A model generated the notes under the pieces. It searched no databases. It was not told where the DNA came from and worked only from the letters and a program-made list of their open reading frames with translations. Both the position numbers and the translations under genes were made by a program. A stretch of DNA of 64,000 nucleotides from Allium sativum (lineage: Eukaryota > Streptophyta > Magnoliopsida > Asparagales > Amaryllidaceae): contig CM060915.1 of the NCBI GenBank assembly GCA_030737875.1, positions 634,820,786 through 634,884,785 of the forward strand, given 5' to 3'. Of the stretch, positions 1 through 10,695 are shown piece after piece (positions within the stretch are counted from its first letter, which is position 1; the number at the start of each line of letters is the position of its first letter).

Positions 1-427
1 TGACTTCCTTGAGATGTCTAGCATGTTCTTCCTCATCGTTTGAGAAGATCAAAATATCGTCCACGAAGACCACCACAAACTTGTTAAGGAACTCCCTAAA
101 CACCCTACTCATCAAGTCTACGAAGTACGCGGGTGCATTCGTTAAACCAAACGGCATGATGAGCCATTTGAAGAAACCATCCCGAGTCCTAAACGCAGTC
201 TTGTCAATGCTATCCTCAGCCACTCTAAGCTGATGGAATCCTGTAGCTAGATCGAGTTGAGAGAAAATAGACGCTCCTACAAGCTGGTTGAACAAGTCGT
301 CGACTCTCGGTAGTGGGTACCTATTCTTCTTAGTCAGCTTGTTTAACTCATGATAATCTATGCATAGACGAAGCGAACCATCCGCCTTAGTAACGAATAC
401 CACTGGAGCACCCCATTCAGAAATGCT
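1..427 (-). pseudogene. Reverse transcriptase core of element C (partial)
   Basis: Reading on the minus strand after the stop near 428, the frame encodes the RT palm, ending at the window edge. Recognisable stretches match E's RT: the segment around residues WGAPVVF, then [11 protein letters not shown], the [11 protein letters not shown] block, and the catalytic [10 protein letters not shown] motif (plus-strand bases about 48-80), where both aspartates are intact. This differs from E, which has lost one. It is part of gag-pol of element C, separated from the upstream frame by an in-frame stop, so this copy would not make full-length Pol without readthrough. Confidence 0.85.
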
Positions 428-1519
428 TCACCTAATGAAATTTTTCTCAAGCAACTCCTTAACTTGCTTACTAAGCTCTTTTCTCTCTCGCGGGGCCATG
501 TGCCTAACGGGCAAAGAAATTGGCTTAGCATTATCAATAAGATATATTCGGAAATCTATCTCGCGTTTAGGGGGTAACCCCTTAACCTCATCAAAGACAT
601 CGGGATATTCTCGGACTACCCTTACTGATTGTAAATCATCGATAGATGAGTCAAGAGATTCTAGATAACATAACATGACAGGGTCCATAGGGTTACAAGA
701 AATTTCAAGGGTATTACCAAGCCGAGTCACGAGTCTAGCTATCCTTCGTTCACAATCGAGAATGGCTCCCTTATTGGACAGCCAATCCATGCCTAGAATC
801 AAACCGTATCCCATAAATCCGAGAACATAAGCATTACATGTGAATTCTACGCTTAAGATAGAGTTCCTCAAATCCATACAAATCACAGATAAATGAGTAG
901 AGCCACTAACTGGATTTGAAACAATAACAGGATCCTCAACTAGACTAGTACTTAGGTGCAGAGTTTCAACAATATCAGAAGAAATAAAAGTTTGCGATGC
1001 ACCAGAATCAAACAAGGTTCGAACAGGATGATCAAAAAGATAGACTAAACTTTCGATATAAATATTTCTACCTCGTTCTTGTGGAGGTACCATGAGAGCG
1101 TGTACTTGTCCTCCAGAAGAAGGTCCAGCTCCCTGCCCTTGATTCCTTGGGAAGACCTTAGCCATGTGTCCTGTCTCACCACAGTGGAAACAACCACCCA
1201 TCTTCCTTTTCTTCTTCCTGCAGTCTTTGACCAGATGTCCAGGAGTGCCACAGAAATTACACTTTCTCTTTTCACGGGGTTTATTGTTCTTCCCGCCTTT
1301 CTTTGGATTAGCTTTCTTGTTCTGTGACCCTTCCCCCTTCTTATCTTGAGGCACTTCTGCTTTTGCCTCATTCTTGCCCTTGTCTTCCTCATTTAAAAGC
1401 GCCATGTCTACTAACCTTTTGTAAGTAACCCCTATAGGTATGTGGGTCATAGCCAAGCTGTGAAGTGGCTCATTCAATCCCTTGACAAAACGGAGAGCCT
1501 TATTATGATGAGTATTCAC
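428..1519 (-). pseudogene. Gag C-terminus, protease and start of RT, element C
   Basis: A 363-codon open stretch. In order: the end of the capsid region (KALRFVKGLNEPL), a Lys-rich linker, two CCHC zinc knuckles (CNFCGTPGHLVKDC and CFHCGETGHMAKVF; the last Cys of the second is replaced by Phe), an aspartic protease with intact active site LFDSGASQTFIS, the ILGMDWL flap-side motif, and the RT start with the [14 protein letters not shown] block. It ends at a stop near 428 just before the RT palm. An upstream stop near 1535 separates it from the gag N-terminus. The gag-pro-pol order is that of Ty3/gypsy elements. Knuckle loss plus flanking stops mark it as a decayed copy. Confidence 0.9.
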
Positions 1520-1534
1520 TAAGTCCAGTCCAAA

Positions 1535-2037
1535 CTAGGCCAGCTGATTGAATTGATTGACGTACTCCTTGACCGTCATACTTCCTTGCTTCAGAGATAA
1601 GAACTTTTCCAGCTGTTGACTCCGTTCAGCTTGTGAGAGGAATTTCATCTCAAACCTTATCCTGAAATCCATCCATGTGTAAACAGGTCTTTCAGCGTTG
1701 GTGACTTCCCACCAATAGGAAGCTTCGTCTTTGAGCAACCATACTGCCAACTGTACTTCTGCCTATCGTCCACCTCGAAGATAACGAATAGATCCTCCAT
1801 TTCTTTGAGCCAGTTTCTCGCTTCTACGAATGATTCAGTTCCCTTGAAATCCTTTCCACCCATGGCCCTAAAATCTCTACAGATCTTTGAGAAAGAATTA
1901 GCACGAGGAGGAGGAGGAACCGCTGCCGCTGGAGGAGGAATATCTGCTGGGCCTACATCATTCGCCCTAGACTCTATGTACCTCCTGAACCAGCCAGGTA
2001 TTGGCACACCCTCTGGAAGGTTAAGATTCCCAAACAT
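1535..2037 (-). pseudogene. Gag N-terminal/capsid region, element C (frameshifted)
   Basis: The likely start is the ATG at 2037 (residues MFGNLNLPEGVPIPGW), which aligns with the start of E's gag (MAEDLNLPDGVTIPGW). A longer in-frame ATG at 2076 has no counterpart in E. The frame runs to about 1730 and is then shifted. The capsid continues in another frame (WWEVTNAERPVYTWMDF, then SMTVKEYVNQFNQLA) and ends at an in-frame stop near 1535 where E has Arg. This is a retrotransposon Gag capsid domain, which would form the particle shell. One frameshift and one nonsense change are visible. Confidence 0.88.
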
Positions 2038-2212
2038 GCTGAAATGAAAAAGAAGAGATTCAAAACGAGGAAACAAAGGATAGTGCTAATGGCTTTTGGG
2101 GAAAAGACTTTAAAAAAACAAGACTTTTCTCAAAAAACGCTTCATTGTGAACGGTTTTGAAAATAGTTTTAGAAGGTTTTGTAAAAACTTTTGACCAGTC
2201 TGGTAACCTTCT

Positions 2213-2224
2213 GCTCTGATACCA
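2213..2224 (-). other. Primer binding site of element C
   Basis: On the minus strand this reads TGGTATCAGAGC, the usual complement of the 3' end of initiator Met tRNA in plant Ty3/gypsy elements. It lies two bases from the LTR edge at 2227. Confidence 0.9.
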
Positions 2225-3476
2225 AGTGTAACACCCCACCTCCGCTAGGGTCACTCACAAAGGGAATGCACTAGTTTTGGAGGAGTGTTATCGAGGTAAA
2301 CAATCACATAAATATTATAAGACAGAACATAAATAAAACAGCGGAAGAATCAAAAGCTAAATTCCATTACTTTCAAAAAGAGTCAAAACCCTTTACATCC
2401 AAAGTACCAACTATCATTTTCCATTACAACAAGTTCTGCCTTGAATAAATAAAGAAGCATAAAACTTAAAACAACAAAAGTAGCTTAATTCCCCAAAGCT
2501 AGCAGAAATGCAGCCATAGCATAGCTCAAGATCAAACCGTACATGAGCTGAACCGAAAGCAAGCGAAATCCAAGCTAAGTGCTAGAGTTTCCTCTCTGAG
2601 AGCCTGGGGGGGACGAAAGAAAAAGAGGCGAAAGAAAACGGGACAGTTATAAAGACTGGTAAGTCCTAGTCACTTTCAGCATAAAAACAGGTAAAGGTAA
2701 CATGGCATGTATAAACTGAAAGTAAACATAAGGATGATGGCAAGATGGGCAAGATAGACTGAGATAACATGATAAATCAAGTATAAATCAAGTATATCAT
2801 CGCATGTTCAAGACTTGCTGCACCAACTTTACTAAAATCCCAAACCCATGTCATATGTTAACCATGAAATGATCCCTTGGCCCCAATATCATGAATGACC
2901 CATTACTAGGTCCAACGGAATGATCCACTAATCAATCGACTCCCTACAAGTTCTAGCTCGTCGTGTATCTGTTTCATACGGCCCTATCACGAATGTAGTT
3001 ACCTGTGCTAGGTCCACCATAGGGTGTATCAAGCCCTAGGGTGCCAACCACCAACACGAATCAAGCATGCACAGTGTATACCTACTGATGCCCAATGCCT
3101 GTTTTTCAACTTCGGACTACGTGCATGACCATAGTCCGCCTGAACCTACACTGGCGCACCAACTCGGCCGTCGTTCTGGTCGCTTACAATCAGCCCAGTA
3201 ATTGTGCCCCACCCTGCCTAGTTCCAGGGTACCATGATACATCTAAGTGGGTTACTGCTGACATGGACCGCGTAACTAGGGTTTCCGTCTAACAGGTTAA
3301 GTGTTGTCATTTAAATTCGTGACTTAACCCTTATCAGTCTAGCATGTCAAGTTGGTTAAGTGTTGTATTTCAATTTCATGACTTAACCCTACTAATCATG
3401 CGTCAAGTTGGTTAAATGTTGTCTTTCATGTTCATGACTTAACCCTATCATGTGGCATTAATTCATTAATGCACCC

Positions 3477-3680
3477 CAACCTCTCACATCAGACCTGTTG
3501 TTGTGGTCATTGGATATGCCGGGCGGTTCCAGGCAGGATTACACCACAACTCAGTCTGACCTCGGGTTTCAAGCGCGATATGACCAACTACCCACATTGG
3601 ATCCTGTTGTTTGCAGTCACTGGATTTGCCGGGCGGTTCCGGGCAGAATTACACTGCAAACTCAACCCAACCTCGAGTTG
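3477..3680 (-). repeat. Tandem stem-loop pair in C LTR
   Basis: Two imperfect hairpins in tandem. Pairing arms seen on the plus strand: first unit CAGAC with GTCTG and GTTGTGG with CCACAAC; second unit CCAACT with AGTTGG and GTTTGCAGT with ACTGCAAAC. Each loop region contains a GCCGGGCGGTTCC-like core (GGAACCGCCCGGC in element sense). The same module occurs in LTRs of A, B, E and F with different arm sequences that still pair. Confidence 0.8.
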
Positions 3681-4769
3681 GCCATTTTCAAGTTCATTCT
3701 AGTGTCATGTCCATGTTCAAATCTCATTTCAAGTTCGTGTTAAGTTTCATAACAAGTTTCATGTCAAGTTTCATGACTAGTTTCATGTTTCAACTTATGC
3801 CTATTTTCAAGTTCATGATTCATTGTTCATAACCAATTCATGTTTTGCCTAATCTACCCAAATCGTATTCCCATCGCATGTAAACATGAGTCGATCAAAA
3901 TTTCAAGTAAATCCAGATCCAGAAATAAAAGGGAATAACATCAAAACTATGATAGGAAAAAGAACGAGCACAAGGTGATAAATCTAGCATGATATAACTT
4001 GAGATAATTGGTTATAACATCACTGGCATATAGAATAATAGTCCCAAAACATTAGGTTTACAGATCTAGCATAATAGGTGATAGTCATGATAAAGGTGAT
4101 AATCCAAACTTGTGAAAAGTAGATTGATTCAACATCACAGGTATGATAATATTATGGACATGAAGGGGTTTGATTTACAACATGAATAGGTCCAAACTGA
4201 TTTCATAGCAATACTCCCAAATGTCAAGATCCAAGATGGAAACTAGAATAGATGTGAATCGATTATCATACTTAAGTCCAATTCCACTTTATCTCATGTC
4301 CAATTTACAATTAACAAGTTTAAATCTCAAAGTAACTAGAACTTACAGATCGTGGACTAAGAAATTGAGATACAGAAGTTGAATCTAGAAACTAGTCGTC
4401 AAATTGTTGAATCGTTGAATCTCGATTTGATTATAGAAGAAAATCCCCAATATGCAATTCCTAGCCGTAGTCTTCAAGAAATAGTCTTCATGTTTTATTT
4501 TAATTTAATTAAGAAGAAGAAGCCATGTCCATCAAGAATTTATGCAACATAAGGTTAGAGAAGAATGGTGTAAAGAGAATAGGGCTAGGTGGTTGTTTAT
4601 ATAAGATTAGGCGAACGAATCTAGACTGAAAACGAGACCAGAAACATCATAATGAACCCAGGCTCGAAACTGGGTTTCAGCACCAGGTCGACCCCCAGGT
4701 CGACCATAGGGTCGACCTGGTCCCTGTGAGGTCGACCATAGTGTCGACCCCCAGGTCGACCTGGTCCTG

Positions 4770-4787
4770 GGCGGGAAAATTCCCGCC
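4770..4787. promoter_or_regulatory. E2F-like inverted repeat in C LTR
   Basis: Two face-to-face TTCCCGCC/GGCGGGAA sites about 170 bases upstream of the TATA box in element sense. The known plant E2F/DP consensus is TTTCCCGCC-like. Function here is inferred. Confidence 0.6.
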
Positions 4788-5542
4788 CAGTATGCGCTGG
4801 GGCTTGAATTCGAATTTCGAATTCGAGCTGTTTTTCTGGTCTGAAAATCCTTGAAACTTCGGAGGGTCATATCTCCCTCATACGGACTCCGTTTCTTGAA
4901 AACTCGGACTCGTTTCCAAGCAGAATTTCAAAACGAATGCAATGGCACAACCCGTTTCCTTTGATTCTTATTTTAAAAATTAATTCTGCCTTGATTTATG
5001 GTTTTAACATGTTACTAAAATTCGGGTTGTTACAAGTGTCCCAACTATTAATCTATATAAAATCATCGTATTGTAATGTGATCCCAATCCCCGCAATTAT
5101 GGTAGCCTTCAGGTGTACATCTATCGTGAGGATTCCACCTCAATCTGCCTAATTGCCATGAACATGTTAGATGTACCCTTACTACCCTATCAATCGGCTC
5201 CTTACTCGTATTAATTTTTCCTTGTGCCTGTGTCAATCGGCCCTCTCTTGTGTGTAGATACCCTGTGTTGGTCCCACTATAAGGTGTATCAATCCTTATG
5301 ACAGCAACCTGACACGATTCAAGATGCACAGTGTATAACTACTGGTACCCAGGGCCTGCTTTTTCCCACTCCGGAGTACGTGCACGCCTGTAAACCGTCG
5401 AAACCTATATTGACGTACCCCTATTGCTATTTTGACTGCTTATAATCAGCACAGTAATCGGGCCCCACCCTGCCTAGTTCAGGGTACCATGATACATCTA
5501 TGTGGGTTTCTGCTGAAATGGGTTCCCGTTACTTGGGTTTCC

Positions 5543-6362
5543 TATTGGTTAAGTTTTGGGGCATATATATACAAATAATACACACCTACATGAGATGTAC
5601 TTAGCCCTCCCACCAATTTAAGCATATTTATTTAATGGTTAAGTTTTGCGGGCCTATATTTACGAATATTACCCACCAACCCGATATGTACTTAACCCTC
5701 CTACTGGTTCAAGCATGTTTATTTAATGGTTAAGTTTGTGGGCCTATATTTACTAATATTACCCACCAACCCGATATGTACTTAACCCGCACATTATGCC
5801 CTATTGGTTAAGTGTTGTCCGTTCATGTTAACTTAACCCACTCATTCATCATGTCATGTTGGTTAAGTGTTTCTTATTAACTTAACCCTCCTCACTTATT
5901 ATGTTGGATTGGTTAAGTGTTTCCTATTAACTTAACCCCATTCATCCATCAAGTTATATTGGTCAAGTATTTCTTGTTAACTTAACCCCACGTGTTCGTC
6001 ATGTTGTATTGGTTAAGTGTCATCAATCAATTCAAGTTAACTTAACCCACCTACTTGTCATGTTACTTTGGTTAAGTGTTGCCTTCTTGTGTTAACTTAA
6101 CCCTACCACAAATCAAGTTATATTGGTTAACTGTTGCCCTCTCATGTTAACTTAACCCTTCCCATTCATCATGCTATACTGGTTAAGTGTTTCCTATTAA
6201 CTTATCCCTAGTCTGTCATCTTGTTATATTGGTTAAGTGTTCCTATGGACTTAACCCTAGTCATTCATCTTGTTATATTGGTTAAGTATTTCTCATTAAC
6301 TTAACCCTAGTCATTCATGTTATATTGGTTAAGTGTTCCTATGAACTTAACCCTAGTCATTC
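5543..6362. repeat. Array of ~14 GGTTAAGT...ACTTAACC hairpins
   Basis: Each unit has GGTTAAGT followed by a short spacer and AACTTAACC, then a variable linker. The first three units have spacers of about 45-50 bases and the rest about 10-20 bases, giving a period near 50. Several arms carry single changes. The same array is in B's other LTR at 42562-43370. Confidence 0.85.
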
Positions 6363-6387
6363 ATCTTGTTCATTAGCATTAATTGAT

Positions 6388-6607
6388 TTATTAGTGAACC
6401 AAACGCTCACATTAGATATGTGTTGTTGCGGTTACTGGATGCGTCGGGCGGTTCCGGGCAGTTTTACACCACAACTCAATCTAACCTCGGGTTTTTCTTG
6501 GGCATGATGCACTAACCTCTCACATTAGATAGGTATTATTGTGGTTACTGGATGTGCCGGGTGGTTTCGGGCAGTTTTACACCACAACTCAATCTAACCT
6601 CGGGTTA
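6388..6607 (-). repeat. Tandem stem-loop pair in B 3' LTR
   Basis: Two hairpin units. Arms TTAGAT/ATCTAA and (first unit imperfectly) TTGTGG/CCACAA enclose a GCGGTTCCGGGCAG-type loop. Outer arms TAACC/GGTTA are clear in the second unit. They are the same module as in C, A, E and F. Confidence 0.78.
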
Positions 6608-7952
6608 GGCATGTTCATTTTTTCACTAATTTACATATTTACAGATTATATGTAAATTAATCACAATTTTTATCAATTTCAGATTATGCCGCATTTACTA
6701 TAAATGTCCAAGTCTAGATTTTATCTGCTAATTATCCCAACCTGTCATGTTCCAATTCTCATGTTATGCCCAACAAAGCTAATTGCAAGTTATGGCCCCC
6801 AAATTCAATTTCAAGTTATTACTCAAAATAGGCTACACCTAGTCTTCCCAAGTTTGCAATAATAGTCATGCCCCAATATCCCAAAATGCATTATGCTTGG
6901 TGTCTTAACCAATGGTTACACCCAATCTAGGTTAATATTCCAATTTACAATTTACGCCAATTCTAGATTTAATATTTCAATTTACCCCAAGTTCGCAACA
7001 AAGACAATTATGCCCCAAATCATAAGCTACAAAATTATGTTCCACCATTACCAAATAGACTATCCCCCAATAACCCTGCATTCCAATCGAACGTATAATA
7101 AGTTTCAGTCTATATACGAGGTTAATCTAGATTCATAACATAAAGGGGAAGAAAGAGGAACATAGACGAGAGTAGGCATAAAACAGGCATTAAAATAGTA
7201 GATCTATCAAATATAATATTATGGACCTTGATCTGTTAGAGGAGGTATACAAAGATAGATCTGAAACAAACTGATAGAAATAGCCTCATAGACATATAGA
7301 TCTGATATAAACAACATCATGAACCTAAAAGGATTATATATCATTTGTCCACCAAAGATAGGCATGATTGAATAATAACTTCCTAGGCAATGTAAATCAT
7401 TGATTCAATAGGAAGATAGGAATTAATTTGAAAGATTTGTCTTATCATCAAGCATGGACTTAGATCCATTTCATTACATGCCAAAATCACAATTAGGTGT
7501 TTTAATCTGAAAATAACTTGAACTTACCAAAAGAGAATGATTCTTATATTTCTAGAATCCATTTTCTGAAACTGAATAGCTCTCCCTTGAAGTAGACTAT
7601 CGATTTCTCTAATTTAGATTTGATTATTAGAAAATAGTTGTTGAAGTCGTTGAATTATCCTTTGAATCTCTACTTGAATTCCAACTTGATTCTACGAAGA
7701 ACTTGAGCGGCATGACCCCATCTTAGATTTATTCTGATATTAATTAGGGTAGAGTATGGGCGTAATAAAGTTGTGTAGAGAAAACTGTAGCCTTAGGGGT
7801 GTTTATATAGCATAGGGATCAACGAATCCAGTCAGAACAGGCGTCGAAATGCAAAAAAATGAACCAGTCCTCGGATCTGGAAATAAGGGGGAGGTCGACC
7901 CCCTGGTCGACCAATGTGACCCAGATCGACCCCTTGGTCGACCTGGGTCCTA

Positions 7953-7970
7953 GGCGGGAAATTTCCCGCC
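7953..7970. promoter_or_regulatory. Perfect 18-base E2F-like palindrome in B 3' LTR
   Basis: GGCGGGAAATTTCCCGCC is a perfect palindrome made of two TTTCCCGCC sites. It lies about 150 bases upstream of the TATA box in element sense and next to a GTCGAC-rich array. The 5' LTR copy has lost one central base. Confidence 0.65.
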
Positions 7971-8223
7971 CAGCCCGGGTGTGTGATTTGAATTCGAATT
8001 TTGAATTTAGAACTGAGCTGTTTTAATTAATTTAAATTCCTGAAACTTCTGAGGGCCATAACTTCCTCGTACGAAGTCCGATTTACGAAAACTTGGACTC
8101 TATTCCAAGCAGAATTTCGAGACGAATGCAATGGCATAACCCATTTCCCTTAAATTTTCTTTTATAAATTATGTATACTTTAGTTTGTTCTTTTAATATT
8201 CTTAGAAAATACGGGGTGTTACA

Positions 8224-9216
8224 TTTTCCCCTACTTAAAGGATTTTGTCCCCAAAATATCTAAGTTAAGAAGAATGCATATCCTAACATCCAACATCCAT
8301 CCACTCAACCATTCAATCATAGGCGTCCATTGTCCTTAAAAAGGTTTCTAATGCTTTCATGATCATATGCATAGTGTGTGTACATGTCCTTAGCTAATGC
8401 AAAATCAGGCGGTCTACTGATTCAGTTGACCTCCTCAATGCGAATTATGTCAGTGCCATGAGTCGTCCATTATGTATGCAATTATTCCTAATCGTACTTT
8501 ATAACTTCTACATGAGTGCACAATCATTCATACAAATGCAACGTCCATATGATAACACATCAAGTTTCAATTCATATATATAAAAATTCACTCATGCATA
8601 TGCAATATGAAAGTGACTGAGTCGATTTAGTGCCTAATGCATGTTTATGCAACCACTAGCAACCACTTGCAACCACCAATCATAACATGTTTCAAACACA
8701 TGTTTACATCCATTGGCTTCTACCAAAGGATCGACGATATGACCTAGAGGATATACCTAAAAAAGATTGAGACAAACATGCATAGAATTCCTAGAAAAAG
8801 AGATCACGGATATACCCTCAAGAAAAAGGGTATGATGCACGTGTCTTATCTTCAGTCTCCCACGTCGCGTCTTCTTGAGCTTCAGTCCACTGTACCTTAA
8901 CTAATTTAACTTCACAGTTGCGAAGCTTCTTGACCTCCATTTCCAAAACTCACTAGTAAAGATAGGACCTCGATCACTTACTGTGCTAGAGGGTATCCAA
9001 TGTAGTCGAACTATATTTCCAAGATAAACAGATGATAACCATGATACCAAGTGTATATACTAAGATGATTAGAGGTCTCTCCTCTACTTAGCTTATCCAT
9101 CATGTTACAAATCTGAGGGTCTAAAGCTAAAGGTTGCTATGTACTTTTTACCTATCTTAATGTCAGTTTTTTTCTACTTAGGGCGCCTGCCACAACCATT
9201 TGTCTCTCACGCAAAC
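8224..9216 (-). pseudogene. Remnant of B pol 3' end: RNase H tip, integrase core piece, chromodomain-like tail, 3' untranslated region
   Basis: On the minus strand, starting at 9216: a short piece matching the end of RNase H (VVAGALSRKK, about 9165-9200). After a deletion comes an integrase core piece around the second catalytic Asp ([12 protein letters not shown], about 8950-8990). It is fused by another deletion to the C-terminal tail (KKLRNCEVKLVKVQW then DATWETED, about 8840-8945), which resembles a chromodomain. 8224-8815 matches E's 3' untranslated region in inverted orientation, ending in the PPT beside the LTR. The gene is non-functional. Left of A (9212-9216, caaac) is one copy of A's target duplication. 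Confidence 0.8.
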
Positions 9217-9629
9217 TGTAACACCCCCACATTTTTAATATAATTAAAAATGAGATATATGTATATACGCATGGATATATTTAAAGGAAAGATTAAATAA
9301 TATTAATGTAATTGCATGTAAGAAGTTTATGAAGTGAAATAAAGAAAAAGATTAATAAAGAAATTGCATGCAATATTTGAAATAAGAAGAAATACAGTGA
9401 AATGCGAAGAAATACATGTGAACATTTAAAAGAAATAAAAAGGAGAATTTGAAGAGACTCTAGAATTTGGTCATGAAATTAGCGTCATTACGTTCATGGC
9501 GATTTTCTGGTCAATTTAGACCTATAGTTTGTAGAAAACTGATTTAAAACAAAGAAGTTATCCTTAATTTAAGAAATGCAACAAAACATGAAAAAGAGCA
9601 ATGGGAAAAGAATAATATGTAGCTTGGTC

Positions 9630-9722
9630 CTAAGTCTTGTTAACAAAAGACTTAGTAGCTCATTTGGTTAATACATTAGACTTGTACAAAAGAGGTTGTG
9701 AGTTCAATCCCCACCAGTGCCA
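9630..9722 (+). other. Hairpin plus tRNA-like sequence in A 5' LTR
   Basis: A perfect 9-base inverted repeat (CTAAGTCTT at 9630-9638, AAGACTTAG at 9647-9655) leads into TAGCTCATTTGGTTAA (A-box-like). Some 30 bases on comes GAGTTCAATCCCC (B-box-like), followed by CCAGTGCCA, like a tRNA 3' acceptor end. Anticodon-arm pairing is poor, so this is not a working tRNA gene. It may be a tRNA-derived fragment carried by the LTR. It is repeated at about 16015-16108. Confidence 0.55.
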
Positions 9723-10688
9723 TAAATTTTTTTTGTTTTAAGGAGCGGCTAAATTGTGGCTTAGCAAATTGGTTCAATGCGAAAGGGGATAAGTTAATTG
9801 GAGGTTTAATTGAAAGAATGGAAATAAACCATTAATTGATTAAGGAAGATAATTTCCAAATAAAATAGACAATTATTCGCATATAAAAATTTGTATACGC
9901 ATAAGAGATGGATGCGTATGAACTTGATTCAAATTTGAAGTTGCACGCGAACATAGAGACAAACAAAAAGGGGCATATATGTACACATGTTATTTGAAAT
10001 TAATGCAATAAGGGAAACAGGATATGTGAAATTATTGCATTAAATAAACGGATGATGCATGAACCTGAATAAAAATAAATTATTGTGATGCAAATAAAAG
10101 AAAGAGAATATGGAATGCAAAACATGTCAAATGTTCAATTAAAGCATGCATAGAAAAAGGTTGTAAACATTAAAATGGAGCAATTAAATGTGAAGGGGAT
10201 CAACTTTTGGAATTTAAACGTTTAAAAAGTAAACTAATAAGGCCATAAGCAAAGCCACAATTGGAGGAAGGTTAATGTTATTAAATAACATTCAAATCAG
10301 AGACGCATGCACATGTGATTAGATGTAAATAAATAAAAGAAAATGGTTTAAGGACATGCAGTTTCTTTTCAAAAAGAGTAGAAAAAAAGAGAAAGAAATC
10401 AATTAATTGATTAGGAGATGAATATAGCAAATAAATTTCACGTATAAGTGCAAATAAATAAATATATAAATAAATAATTGAATGCATGAAGGAAAGAGGT
10501 TGCTATACGTTAAAAATAGTATGTAATGCATTAATTAGAAAGAAATAAAGCAGTTTCTTTTTTTTAATTTTATTTAAACGAGCACTAAGTGTGAAAAGGG
10601 TTATTCTGGATGGTTCTTTTCTAGGGTGAGGTGGACGATTTAGATGAGTTTTTATTTAATCCTAAGGTCCTAGTTGCTCTAACCTACC

Positions 10689-10695
10689 TATAAAA
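10689..10695 (+). promoter_or_regulatory. TATA box of A 5' LTR
   Basis: CCTATAAAAG, conserved in the other LTR at 17073-17079, sits about 1.5 kb into the LTR. Transcription would start about 30 bases downstream, leaving about 3.6 kb of LTR as leader. Confidence 0.6.

Larger units (their letters stand above)
1..5034 (-). mobile_element. Element C: Ty3/gypsy LTR retrotransposon, 5' part (cut by window edge)
   Basis: Seen: a minus-strand element with a 5' LTR at 2227-5034, a primer site at 2213-2224 and a gag-pol reading frame running to base 1. The 3' end lies left of the window. The right LTR edge (5034) falls inside another LTR: DNA after 5034 aligns with B's second LTR copy from about 42050 on. 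The first bases after the edge, agtgt (5035-5039), are the expected target duplication, but the partner copy is outside the window. LTR termini are TGTAAC and GTTACA type. The order gag, protease, RT and the two zinc knuckles fit Ty3/gypsy; similarity to E suggests a Tekay/Del-like chromovirus. gag-pol is broken, so the element is not autonomous. Confidence 0.92.
2227..5034 (-). repeat. 5' LTR of element C (2.8 kb)
   Basis: Plus-strand ends are TGTAACACCCC at 2227 and GGGTTGTTACA ending at 5034. Read in element sense (right to left): GTCGAC array at about 4683-4764 with an E2F-like inverted repeat at 4770-4787 (U3), a TATATAA box near 4598-4604, a 7-codon reading frame at 4509-4532, a possible splice donor GTAAGT near 4345-4350, two stem-loops at about 3477-3680, three GGTTAAG/CTTAACC hairpins at 3294-3450, and a pyrimidine-rich CAG near 2605-2625. 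No protein-coding potential beyond very short frames. Confidence 0.9.
5035..8223 (-). repeat. 3' LTR of element B (partial, interrupted by C)
   Basis: It aligns along its whole length with 42050-45239. The element-sense start is at 8223 (TGTAACACCCCG). In element sense it holds an E2F-like palindrome at 7953-7970, a GTCGAC-type array at about 7891-7942, a TATATAAA box near 7802-7810, a 9-codon frame at 7692-7721, a possible donor GGTAAGT near 7525-7531, stem-loops at 6388-6607, and about 14 GGTTAAG/CTTAACC hairpins at 5543-6362. The remainder lies beyond element C, left of the window. Confidence 0.9.

Noticed and set aside
5800..6362. TTAACCCTA repeats as interstitial telomere
   Set aside because: Plant telomere is TTTAGGG/CCCTAAA; here the word is part of a ~50-base hairpin unit, not a short tandem repeat.
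5543..6362. CRISPR-like array (regular palindromic repeats with variable spacers)
   Set aside because: Plant nuclear transposon DNA; units lie in both LTRs of one element, spacers are similar to one another, and no cas genes are present.
9646..9722. Functional tRNA gene
   Set aside because: Acceptor and anticodon stems do not pair well, and it is embedded in a repeated LTR.
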